From: Enterococcus raffinosus
Lineage (GTDB): Bacteria > Bacillota > Bacilli > Lactobacillales > Enterococcaceae
DNA: 64,000 nucleotides
Direction of reading: 5' to 3'
Assembly (NCBI RefSeq): GCF_001886185.1
Contig: NZ_JXLA01000004.1
Span: 98,392-162,391, forward strand
The notes beneath the pieces are model-generated. The model was given only the letters and a program-made list of their open reading frames with translations. It was not told where the DNA came from and made no database searches. Below, piece after piece: positions 51,077 to 59,011 of the stretch; the first letter of the stretch is position 1; every line of letters starts with the position of its first letter. A program made the position numbers and the translations under genes.

Positions 51077-51910
51077 CTATTTCAACCGCCTTTCTTGATA
51101 ATTCCGTGATTGTTTCATAATATCCTTAAATGTCTCTACAATCGTTTCTCGATAGTTTTCATCCTTTACCAAATTCGCGACATTTTCCAACACTGCTTCT
51201 TCTCGATTAGTGTCTAAGACCGCTTTTTTTGTTTGCGCTTTATAAGCAGTCACTTCACTAACTGCCGACATTCGTTTTTCTAATAGACTCACGAGCTCCT
51301 GATCAATTTGATCAATTTTTTCACGTGCTTGAGTCAAGGCGTCCTTTTCCTTGTCTTCCTCGATCGTCTTGATAATCCGCGCTGGATTCCCCCCTACCAC
51401 GACATTGTCTGGGAAGGACTTCGTCACGACTGCTCCCGCAGCAACAACAACATTATCACCCAAAGTCACACCTGGAATGATGACAGAAGAACCGCCGATC
51501 CAAACACTGTTCCCAATAGTAATTGGTTTGCCAAGTTCTTGTCCGCTGTTCCGTTTTCCTGGTTCTAGTGGATGACTAGCTGTATACAATTGAACATTCG
51601 GTCCAAACAGGCAGTTGTCACCAATGGTAATTGGACAAATATCTAAGAAAACATTATGGAAATTACAATAGAAATTCTCTCCAACAAAAATATTGTAGCC
51701 ATAATCAAAGGAGATTGTCGGCTCGATGTATACACGGTTTTTAGTCCCGCCAAAGGTCGCCTTTACCAATTCCTCGCGTTTTTTCTTATCCATCTCTTGA
51801 TTGATTGCATGCAATTTCACTCGTGCATCTTTACGGTCGGCTACTAATTCAGGATCACCCGCAAAATATAATTTGCCTGCAATCATTTTTTCTTTTTCTG
51901 TTAACTCCAC
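51077..51910 (-). CDS. Maltose O-acetyltransferase-like enzyme fused to AroQ chorismate mutase
   Basis: A 277-residue two-domain protein. Residues 1-185 are a sugar O-acetyltransferase with the N-terminal [22 protein letters not shown], left-handed beta-helix hexapeptides and the catalytic His113 in ASHP. Residues about 192-277 match an AroQ chorismate mutase: aligned with the E. coli domain by eye, Arg196, Arg213, Lys224, Asp233, Arg236, Glu237 and Gln272 occupy the positions of Arg11, Arg28, Lys39, Asp48, Arg51, Glu52 and Gln88. So both halves look active. No frameshift marks the junction. The link between acetylation and aromatic amino acid synthesis is unexplained. Co-transcribed with niaR. 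Confidence 0.85.
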   Translation of the reverse strand: MELTEKEKMIAGKLYFAGDPELVADRKDARVKLHAINQEMDKKKREELVKATFGGTKNRVYIEPTISFDYGYNIFVGENFYCNFHNVFLDICPITIGDNCLFGPNVQLYTASHPLEPGKRNSGQELGKPITIGNSVWIGGSSVIIPGVTLGDNVVVAAGAVVTKSFPDNVVVGGNPARIIKTIEEDKEKDALTQAREKIDQIDQELVSLLEKRMSAVSEVTAYKAQTKKAVLDTNREEAVLENVANLVKDENYRETIVETFKDIMKQSRNYQERRLK

Positions 51911-51984
51911 TCATCTTCCTCCTAACTTTTATGTCACAATGCTCTTCTATTCTCTTAAAAACTGCAGATGGAACAGATACGTAT

Positions 51985-52683
51985 CTACAATTTACTAAAA
52001 ACTGCTACACCATTTGTTTGCACAAAATTATACTCGCCTGCCAATTGAATCGGTGTCTGGTTTATTACTAAAACATTCGCAGACTGTTGTTTTTCATAAA
52101 TTAAATCACAAAACGGATGAACTTGAAAGCTTGTTCCTACGATAACTACAAGCTCAGCATTTCCAACTGCTTGGATTGCCTGCTGAATCACCTTCTCTTC
52201 AAATCCTTCACCGTATAAAACAATGTTTGGCCGAATCTGTCCACCGCATACGCGATGCCGATCACTTTGTAAATACTCTTCCCATGGCACGGCTTCTCCG
52301 CAATTACGACAATAACAGTCATATAAGGAACCATGGAAATTCACTAAATGCCGACTTCCTGCTGCTGCATGCAAACCATCAATATTTTGCGATACGACCC
52401 AGATTTTTTTCGTTTTTTCCATTTCCGCCATTGCTAGATGAATACTATTGGGTTGCGCCTCTTCATGGTATAAATGCTTTACAAATTGATAAAATTTTTC
52501 TGGCTCATGAACCAAGCACGCATTACTTAAAAGATATTCTGGCGCCTCAAGTCCATGATATACCCCTTGCAGCGACCGATAATCAGGGACTCCAGAAGGC
52601 GTTGAAACCCCTGCTCCTGTTAGAAATGTAATACTTTTGCTTTGTTAAATCATTTCTACAGCTTGTTCAACTGTGATTTCCAT
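51985..52683 (-). pseudogene. NAD-dependent protein deacylase (Sir2) with an in-frame stop at codon 13
   Basis: An ATG at 52681-52683, after GAGGTGATAGAA, reads MEITVEQAVEMI and then TAA (52645-52647), and the same frame continues QSKSITFLTGAGVSTPSGV, PDYRS and on to 51985. A CAA-to-TAA change is the simplest explanation. Without the 5' part the protein lacks the GAGVS NAD-binding motif. The rest has QNIDGLH, FHGSL and VGTSFQVHP. The zinc site shows CRNC but only one cysteine in the second pair (HRVCGG), so it is also unusual. Total frame 231 residues plus the internal stop. Nonsense mutation or sequencing error. Confidence 0.85.
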
Positions 52684-52726
52684 TTCTATCACCTCAAGAA
52701 TCAGTATAGTATAAATTCAACACAAA

Positions 52727-52769
52727 ACAAAAAGAGTTCCCCCAATTAAAAATTGAGGGAATTCTTTTT
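52727..52769. terminator. Terminator at the end of the transketolase operon
   Basis: Long hairpin with A- and T-runs at both ends (about 52731-52766, with small mismatches); it follows the transketolase C-terminal subunit stop on the minus strand. Confidence 0.8.
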
Positions 52770-53719
52770 TATAGGCTGTTTAGTTGTTCTAAAATTTTTG
52801 TCGTCGTCAAGCCAAATTCCTCCTGTAGGAAAGCTGGCGTTCCTACTTGACCGAAACGCTCATCAACACCAACTCGTTTCAATGGTATCGCCAACCCGTT
52901 ATCGGCTAAAACTTCGGCCACAGCACTACCTAGGCCACCAGTAATCGAATGGTTCTCAATCGTGATAACGACTTTCTTTCCAATGAATCGTTCCAGCAGC
53001 AATTCCTTATCTAAAGGCTTGATAGTAAACATATCAATAACTTCGACTGATTCTCCCTTCGCTTCTAAGGCGTTCGCTACTTCTAATGCTTCAGAAACAA
53101 GCTGACCTGTGGCAACAATCAAATAGTCTTGTCCTTCTCGCAATACATTGCCTTTACCAAGCTTGAAGGTCGAACCGGGTGCATAGATATTTTTTACACC
53201 TTTACGATTGCCGCGAACATAATGTACGCCTTTTAATCTAGCGAATTCCTTGATGATCCAATCCATCTGCACTTCATCGGCGGCGTCGCATATGATGACT
53301 TCTGGGATTGAACGCAATAGTGCGACATCCTCCCATGTGGTATGTGTCCCGCCATTATGCCCCGCAGTAAAGCCTGGATCTGAACCATAAATATTTATCG
53401 TGTTATCTGCGTAAGCACCAGATAGATAGATTTGATCTAACACACGACGCGTCGCAAAAGGACCAAAGGTGTGGATAAATGGTGTGTAGCCAGTCAGACT
53501 AAGTCCTGCTGCCACCCCGACCATGTTGGCTTCAGCAATTCCAACATTAATAAAACGTTCTGGTGTACTTTGAGCAAGCTCTGTCCACTTACTTGCGCCG
53601 CCCAGGTCCGCATCCAGTGCGATGATTTTCTCATCTACTGACATCGCCGCTTTCAAGGCATCTACTACCGTTGCCCGCAATTCTTTACCAACCTCATGAT
53701 TCTCTGCTAAGGTGAACAT
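52769..53719 (-). CDS. Transketolase, C-terminal subunit
   Basis: Pyrimidine-binding and C-terminal half of a split transketolase. 316 residues with FINVGIAEANMVGVAAGLSL cut to the key GIAEANMVG, the segment with the catalytic glutamate that activates thiamine diphosphate. It follows the N-terminal subunit with a 3-base gap. The split two-gene form is common beside PTS genes in Firmicutes, distinct from the full-length housekeeping tkt. Confidence 0.93.
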   Translation of the reverse strand: MFTLAENHEVGKELRATVVDALKAAMSVDEKIIALDADLGGASKWTELAQSTPERFINVGIAEANMVGVAAGLSLTGYTPFIHTFGPFATRRVLDQIYLSGAYADNTINIYGSDPGFTAGHNGGTHTTWEDVALLRSIPEVIICDAADEVQMDWIIKEFARLKGVHYVRGNRKGVKNIYAPGSTFKLGKGNVLREGQDYLIVATGQLVSEALEVANALEAKGESVEVIDMFTIKPLDKELLLERFIGKKVVITIENHSITGGLGSAVAEVLADNGLAIPLKRVGVDERFGQVGTPAFLQEEFGLTTTKILEQLNSL

Positions 53720-53722
53720 ATT

Positions 53723-54565
53723 TTAGGCACGCCCCTTTCTTAATTCCTCTAGGGCTTGATCTGTAGCCTCTTGAACGGCATCATTATCAAATTTTACTGA
53801 ATGGTTGGCCGCCATTTCTTCAAAAAATTTTACCCCTTGCCCTTTTACGCTATCTAGAATAATACAAACTGCTTGGTCTTCAATTTTTTTACATGCTTCA
53901 ATCGCTTGATCAATGGCGATTAGATCGTTTCCTTTGGCTTTTTGTACAGCAAAACCAAACGCGCGCATTTTTTCTGTAAGATCAAACGGATTCAATATTT
54001 CCTGTGTCGTGCCATCCAATTGCTTCTTATTTTCATCAATGATTACGATGCAGTGATTCAATTTGAAATGAGCAATGTATTGAAAAGCTTCCCAGCATTG
54101 CCCCTCATTTAATTCGCCATCCCCGACAATTAGATAGACATAGCTCTCGCTCTTTTGCAGTTTCAATCCAGTAGCTATCCCTGCCGCTAGAGAAGTTCCT
54201 TGTCCTAGTGAACCTGTAGTAGCATCCACACCAGGAGTTTTTCTTCGGTCTGGATGTGAGGGCAACTTGGTTCCTCCCTCATTCAATGTCCATAACCATG
54301 CTTCTGGAAAGAAGCCAACTGCCGATAATGCACTATACCAAGCTGGACCCGCATGTCCTTTTGACAATACTAAGCGGTCACGCTTTTCCCACTGAGGATT
54401 TTCGGGATCATAAACCATTTGCTTCCCATAAAGCACAGCTAATAGTTCAACAATTGATAGCGAACCCCCGATATGCCCCGCTCCGACTTTTCGAATAGCT
54501 TCAATACTATTGATTCGAATTTTTGTCGCCAAATCCTCTAACTCTTTGATTGTCACATTCTTCAT
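53723..54565 (-). CDS. Transketolase, N-terminal subunit
   Basis: Thiamine diphosphate and Mg-binding half of the split transketolase. 280 residues; GDGELNEGQ followed by the IIDENKKQLDG metal site is at about 148-185, and the start has GHIGGSLS and LSKGHAGPAWYSAL. It pairs with the next gene to form one enzyme transferring two-carbon units between sugar phosphates. Co-transcribed with the PTS genes upstream. Confidence 0.94.
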   Translation of the reverse strand: MKNVTIKELEDLATKIRINSIEAIRKVGAGHIGGSLSIVELLAVLYGKQMVYDPENPQWEKRDRLVLSKGHAGPAWYSALSAVGFFPEAWLWTLNEGGTKLPSHPDRRKTPGVDATTGSLGQGTSLAAGIATGLKLQKSESYVYLIVGDGELNEGQCWEAFQYIAHFKLNHCIVIIDENKKQLDGTTQEILNPFDLTEKMRAFGFAVQKAKGNDLIAIDQAIEACKKIEDQAVCIILDSVKGQGVKFFEEMAANHSVKFDNDAVQEATDQALEELRKGRA

Positions 54566-54580
54566 TCCACACTTCTCCTC

Positions 54581-55945
54581 TTACTCTGAGACAGCTTTTG
54601 ATTTTTTGTTTTTGCCTATGGCCGTTAATCCAACCAATACCGCTAAGACAGCCACAATTCCAGAAATGACTGCGATTTGTCCACCAGCATTTGCTAAGTT
54701 TCCTAGGAAGATACCCACGACACCATAGTCGGTATCTGAGAAGGTGGACCCCTGGAAGCCTAAATCACCCATAACCGGCATTAAAATAATCGGCATAAAG
54801 CTGATAATTACTCCATGAACAAAAGAACCAACGACTGCTCCTCGCAGTCCCCCAGTAGCGTTCCCGTAAACTCCAGCTGTTGCTCCGCAGAAGAAATGAG
54901 GTACGACACCAGGGATAATCACAGTCGTTCCAGTAAGAACCATGATCACCAAACTTACAATCCCGCCAACAAAACTAGTCAAGAACCCGATCAATACAGC
55001 ATTTGGCGCATATGGAAATACGATTGGACAATCTAATGCAGGTACTGAATTTGGGACTAATTTCTCTGAAATCCCTTTGAAGGCTGGAACAATTTCCGCT
55101 AAGATCAAACGAACCCCAGCTAAGATGACGAAGACGCCCGCCGCAAACGACCCAGCTTGTTGTAAGGAATAGATGATGTAGTTTGTCCCATCACTTAAAT
55201 TGGTCGTAACATAAGAATTTCCGGCGAAGAGAGCCACAATCACATAAACAACAGCCATCGTGATCGTGATACTGACAGTAGAATCTCGTAGGAAGGATAA
55301 GCCTTTTGGAAAATTAATATCCTCTGTTGATTTTTCCTTGTTGCCAACATATTTTCCGATGAGACCGCTCAAGGCGTAGCCGAAGTTTCCAGTATGTCCT
55401 AAGGCAACGGTATTATTCTTCGTAATTTGCTTTGTAAATGGTTGAGCCACCGCTGGAAAAATAGTATTGGCTATTCCTAAGGCTAGACCGCCAAACAGCA
55501 CTAATGGAACGGCACCCATTTTCGTTACGCTTAAAATGACACCAATCATACAAGACATGTATAAGGTTGCATGCCCAGTCAAATAAATATATTTGAAACG
55601 TGTAAAACGCGCGATCAAAATATTAAAAAACATTCCGACTAACATAATAAGTGCTGTATACGTGCCATACTTCGTTAGAGCCAGCGCTACGATGGCCTCA
55701 TTATTTGGTACCACTCCCTGCATGTTAAAGGCGGCTTGAAACATCTCACCAAACGGTGCCAACGAGCCCTCAACTACACCAGCACCCGCAGTTACTACCA
55801 AGAATCCAACAAACGTTTTAATTCCGCCTTTAACAATAGACGCTGTATCTTTTTTCTGCAAAACATTCCCTAAAATGGCTATTAATGCAACCAATAAAGC
55901 AGGTGTACTGGCAATATCGATCAAAATATCCAAAATTCCGTTCAT
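54581..55945 (-). CDS. PTS ascorbate-type transporter, EIIC component (UlaA/SgaT family)
   Basis: Membrane channel of an ascorbate-family PTS. 454 residues with about eleven membrane segments; starts MNGILDILIDIASTPALLVA and contains NTIFPAVAQPF, GHTGNFGYALSG and the family segment with HFFCGATAGVYGNATGG. The true substrate is not known; ascorbate, other sugar acids or pentitols are all possible in this family. Follows EIIB with a 90-base gap containing a small hairpin. Confidence 0.92.
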   Translation of the reverse strand: MNGILDILIDIASTPALLVALIAILGNVLQKKDTASIVKGGIKTFVGFLVVTAGAGVVEGSLAPFGEMFQAAFNMQGVVPNNEAIVALALTKYGTYTALIMLVGMFFNILIARFTRFKYIYLTGHATLYMSCMIGVILSVTKMGAVPLVLFGGLALGIANTIFPAVAQPFTKQITKNNTVALGHTGNFGYALSGLIGKYVGNKEKSTEDINFPKGLSFLRDSTVSITITMAVVYVIVALFAGNSYVTTNLSDGTNYIIYSLQQAGSFAAGVFVILAGVRLILAEIVPAFKGISEKLVPNSVPALDCPIVFPYAPNAVLIGFLTSFVGGIVSLVIMVLTGTTVIIPGVVPHFFCGATAGVYGNATGGLRGAVVGSFVHGVIISFMPIILMPVMGDLGFQGSTFSDTDYGVVGIFLGNLANAGGQIAVISGIVAVLAVLVGLTAIGKNKKSKAVSE

Positions 55946-56035
55946 TTGTATTCCTCCTATATCGTTTTCAAGTAACCCTCTTACTATCCGTTCAGATAGC
56001 TAAGAACAAGACATCTTTACTATCTAGCAAAAATG

Positions 56036-56320
56036 TTAGGAAAGCAGGTCCTTTTCTTGGCAAACCGCTTGAACCTTGGTTTTTAATTCATCCATATCAA
56101 TAATGCTGTCTAAAACAACGACTTCTCCAAGATGCTTCGCGCTATCTGCTAAGTCTGTCCCCACAAAAAAGACATCCGCCAGATCGGGCGCGGCACTCCC
56201 CATATCGTAATGAGCAACTTCGACGTCTTTTACCCCTAATTCTTGTAATACGCTGTTAATATTCATTTCTACCATAAAGCTTGAGCCCAAGCCTGAGCCG
56301 CATACTGCTGCAAATTTCAT
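56036..56320 (-). CDS. PTS EIIB component, ascorbate/lactose-type
   Basis: Phosphoryl carrier of 94 residues with the active cysteine Cys7 in the P-loop CGSGLGSSF. Its ATG overlaps the stop of the regulator gene (TAATG at 56318-56322). It passes phosphate from the EIIA domain of the regulator-type protein or from another EIIA to the imported substrate. Confidence 0.93.
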   Translation of the reverse strand: MKFAAVCGSGLGSSFMVEMNINSVLQELGVKDVEVAHYDMGSAAPDLADVFFVGTDLADSAKHLGEVVVLDSIIDMDELKTKVQAVCQEKDLLS

Positions 56321-58350
56321 TAGTTATTCTCTCCTCTAGTTAAAATAGTTGTGATTTCTTCTTTGGTTGTGGATGCCAATAGGTCATCCAAGTTCTCTCG
56401 ATTGGATAATAATTTGGTTAGACTAGACAATGCACGCAAATGAGCTTCGTTGTCGACTGCTGCTAAACAAACAAATAGTTGAATGGCATGCTTTTCATCA
56501 TTTAATAGTAAAACGGGCTTTTCCACCTTTAAGAGCGACATTCCTAATGCCTTTACACCGTCTTCAGGTCGTGCGTGGGGCAAAGCGATCCCTTTACCGA
56601 TATGGATAAATGGTCCATACTGTTTTACTTTTTCAATCATTGCCTCCGAATAACGATCCTCGATTTTTTGGCTATCTAGCAAAGGCTGTGCCGCCAAACG
56701 AATCGCTGATTCCCAATCCGCAACCTCTGTGCTGATTTGGATCATATCCGGAGTAATAAGTTCTGTTAACATTGGACGATTGTCCTCCTTTTTCTCAATT
56801 AATCGATTCATTTTCTTATTTAACACTTTGTACAGCTTTTCTTCCGTCACCCCTTTTTTCAAATCAATATAGGGGTTCAGTGCCTTGAGTATTTCTTCCG
56901 CACTGGGCAGTGAATAACCAGGAACAAGCAATTCTTCCTGAACATGATTGATCAATTGATTTTTTTCCAGCTGCGACATTAGCGGCTTAACAAGATACAC
57001 ACGTTTCTTGCTATTCAATGGAATGGTTGAGAAAACCGCATCATAATTTTCCTCCGAAATATTCTGCAGCTGATCGATCGAGCCAGCTTCCTGGAAGCGA
57101 ATCGTCGAAAACATTTTTTTTAACTCTGTTTGTAAGATCAAAGAAGAGCTGATCCCACTTGGACAAACAATGAGCGCCCGGACTTCCTTCTCAGCTTCTT
57201 CAGCCTTCTGGTTGGTAATCGCTCCACCAAACAAGATGGAAAAGAAACCAACTTCTTCAATGGGAATTTTTTGTCCTACAACTTGCTCTAACGGATAAAG
57301 TGCTTGTTTTGTAAAATCGAAAATCTCCGGATAATCCAGTTGAATATTTTCAATCAAAACATTAGGCAAGTAAAAACCGAACCGAATACGAAAATAAGCG
57401 GGAACTAGATGATAAAAAAGATTCATCAATAATTCTCTAAAATTTGAAAATTGAATTGCTGAATAATTTTCCATCCGATGGATAATTTCTGCCGAACAGC
57501 TTAGTAAGAAATCCAGTTGTAAATCACGAATTTCTCCTTGTACGATAGTCATTAACACCACCGTCAGATAGCCTGTTTCAATTGGATGATTTTTTTCAAA
57601 AAAAGTATCAAAAAACTGCTCACTCGCTTGATGGACCGTTAACGACTGTAAAATGTCCAAATCAGTCAATTGAGTCAAACGCTGTTCATTGATACGCTTA
57701 TAGGACAATCCGATCAATAAGCAGACTTCCTCAATTCTACTTGGTACAATGGTCAGCCCTAGGTTACTCGTTAATTTCTGAATATGATCACGAATGCTCG
57801 CATACAATGTCAGATCAAACTGATTCAACCAATAGAACAAACCAAATTTTCCCGTCGTTTCCTGTACTAAACGAGCAACAAAATTTTGCGCGACTCGCCG
57901 AATCTCCAGTTCATTACCAGTTAGATAAAATCCTGCTCTTCTGGAATACACCAATTCAATCCCTTGGGTGGATAAATAGGTTCGAAGCTTTTTAACGTCA
58001 GCGATTGCCGTGCCTTTTGAAACCTCTAAAAAATCTTGAAAATGAAACAGTGACAATTCCTCAAATGCAGAGTAACTTAACAAATAAATCATTGCCTGAC
58101 GCTGCTCCTCAGTATAAACAAGGTATTCATACGTATGATTCACAAGTTTTCGTGTCCATTGCTCGATAGAGAGCGGTTTAATGAACACATGCTGTTCTTC
58201 TGAAGCTGTCCCGCTTTCAACGGTCAAATTTAACTCCGCTAATTGAGTCGCGAGCTCATTAGTAGATAATCCCGTCTGCTGGGTCGCTTCTTTTAATGTT
58301 ACGTAACGATTAAAATAATTGGATAGGAGATAGCTCATTTTGTAATTCAC
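56320..58350 (-). CDS. PRD-containing transcriptional regulator with EIIB- and EIIA-like domains
   Basis: A 676-residue MtlR/LicR-type regulator. N-terminal HTH domains (about 1-150, including VTLKEATQQTGLSTNELATQ, key part TQQTGLSTNELA), two PRD domains (about 175-370), an EIIB-like domain with Cys in VCPSGISSS near 394, and a C-terminal EIIA domain with the phosphohistidine in ALPHARPE near 590. It probably both senses the PTS state and supplies EIIA activity to the operon, as no separate EIIA gene is present. A GTG start was chosen, ten bases after AGGAGG; an ATG four codons in is possible. Confidence 0.9.
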   Translation of the reverse strand: MNYKMSYLLSNYFNRYVTLKEATQQTGLSTNELATQLAELNLTVESGTASEEQHVFIKPLSIEQWTRKLVNHTYEYLVYTEEQRQAMIYLLSYSAFEELSLFHFQDFLEVSKGTAIADVKKLRTYLSTQGIELVYSRRAGFYLTGNELEIRRVAQNFVARLVQETTGKFGLFYWLNQFDLTLYASIRDHIQKLTSNLGLTIVPSRIEEVCLLIGLSYKRINEQRLTQLTDLDILQSLTVHQASEQFFDTFFEKNHPIETGYLTVVLMTIVQGEIRDLQLDFLLSCSAEIIHRMENYSAIQFSNFRELLMNLFYHLVPAYFRIRFGFYLPNVLIENIQLDYPEIFDFTKQALYPLEQVVGQKIPIEEVGFFSILFGGAITNQKAEEAEKEVRALIVCPSGISSSLILQTELKKMFSTIRFQEAGSIDQLQNISEENYDAVFSTIPLNSKKRVYLVKPLMSQLEKNQLINHVQEELLVPGYSLPSAEEILKALNPYIDLKKGVTEEKLYKVLNKKMNRLIEKKEDNRPMLTELITPDMIQISTEVADWESAIRLAAQPLLDSQKIEDRYSEAMIEKVKQYGPFIHIGKGIALPHARPEDGVKALGMSLLKVEKPVLLLNDEKHAIQLFVCLAAVDNEAHLRALSSLTKLLSNRENLDDLLASTTKEEITTILTRGENN

Positions 58351-58609
58351 TTTCTCCTCACCTCCTGACTAAAGTATAGAGTGTAACCGTTTTATTATCG
58401 AACCTTCTTCAGTACAATTTACGTTTTGAAATTCAAAATGATTGTACCGAAAGCAAAATTATGTGCTGAGGCCGCTTAATCGTATTATTCAGAACGAATA
58501 GTACCGTTGCAATACTTTTATCCAAACAAAAAAGGACTTTTTTACTAAAAGAAAAATTATTTGCTAATATTTTTGGTCTTTTCGAACAAATAATTCAAAG
58601 TAATTAAAA

Positions 58610-58634
58610 AAACGAACAAGTTTTTTGTTCGTTT
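58610..58634 (-). terminator. Hairpin with T-run, minus strand, upstream of the PTS operon
   Basis: Ten perfect pairs, 58610-58619 with 58625-58634, and seven T on the minus strand. It lies 260 bases before the regulator start. It could be an attenuator of the PTS leader or the end of an antisense transcript from the riboswitch side; there is no minus-strand gene just upstream. Confidence 0.5.
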
Positions 58635-58647
58635 CAAATGATTTCCA

Positions 58648-58676
58648 TTGACTTTTTCATTTCTAGGCTTTAGACT
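58648..58676 (+). promoter_or_regulatory. Promoter of the lysine riboswitch transcript
   Basis: TTGACT (58648-58653) and TAGACT (58671-58676) are spaced by 17 bases, with the start expected near 58683. Confidence 0.8.
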
Positions 58677-58689
58677 GTGAAACATAATA

Positions 58690-58865
58690 ACTGAATACGA
58701 GATGCCTCAGAACAATGAGGTAGAGGTCGCGAACCTTATTAACCCTATGGAGTGCAGAGACACGTTGAAATAGGTCTAGGAAGTTTCGCCGAAATGTACA
58801 AAATTCTCTTTGTTTTGTATGTTGGGACGCAAGCGAATAACTTGCGGACTGTCTTAGCAGTGATG
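58690..58865 (+). promoter_or_regulatory. Lysine riboswitch (L box)
   Basis: The conserved core elements occur in order: AGAGGTCGCG (58722-58731), GGAGTGCAGAG, GCCGAAATG (58788-58796), TTGGGACGC (58822-58830) and GACTGTC (58847-58853). The variable arms form hairpins (GCCTC/GAGGT near 58704; ACAAAATTCTCTTTGTTTTGT; GCAAGCGAATAACTTGC). This is the L-box layout; it was recognised by eye and not scored with a covariance model. Confidence 0.92.
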
Positions 58866-58913
58866 CTAAGTTGCGCTATGTTTTTGTGAGAGGGAACATC
58901 ATCTTCTTATTAT

Positions 58914-58958
58914 CTGCAAGCGGCCTTATACACAAATCGGCGGCTTTTTTTGTTGCAG
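58914..58958 (+). terminator. Riboswitch-controlled terminator
   Basis: Stem 58918-58925 with 58939-58946 (one G-G mismatch) followed by seven T, enclosed by CTGCAA/TTGCAG. It lies between the riboswitch and the transporter gene, so lysine binding should end transcription here. Confidence 0.75.
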
Positions 58959-59011
58959 ATTTTCAAAGACAGCCCTTACCCAATCTCGTGATTTCAAGAA
59001 AGGGAGAAAAT

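Larger units (their letters stand above)
58351..59011. other. Divergent intergenic region PTS regulator / lysine transporter
   Basis: 661 bases. The left part (58351-58609) is AT-rich and should hold the PTS promoter; no clear catabolite-response site was recognised. Then the minus-strand hairpin, the plus-strand promoter, lysine riboswitch and terminator. Confidence 0.75.

Noticed and set aside
58871..59011. Possible longer N-terminus of the lysine transporter
   Set aside because: The 47 extra codons run through the riboswitch end and its terminator; the ATG at 59012 has a ribosome site and starts a clear signal peptide.
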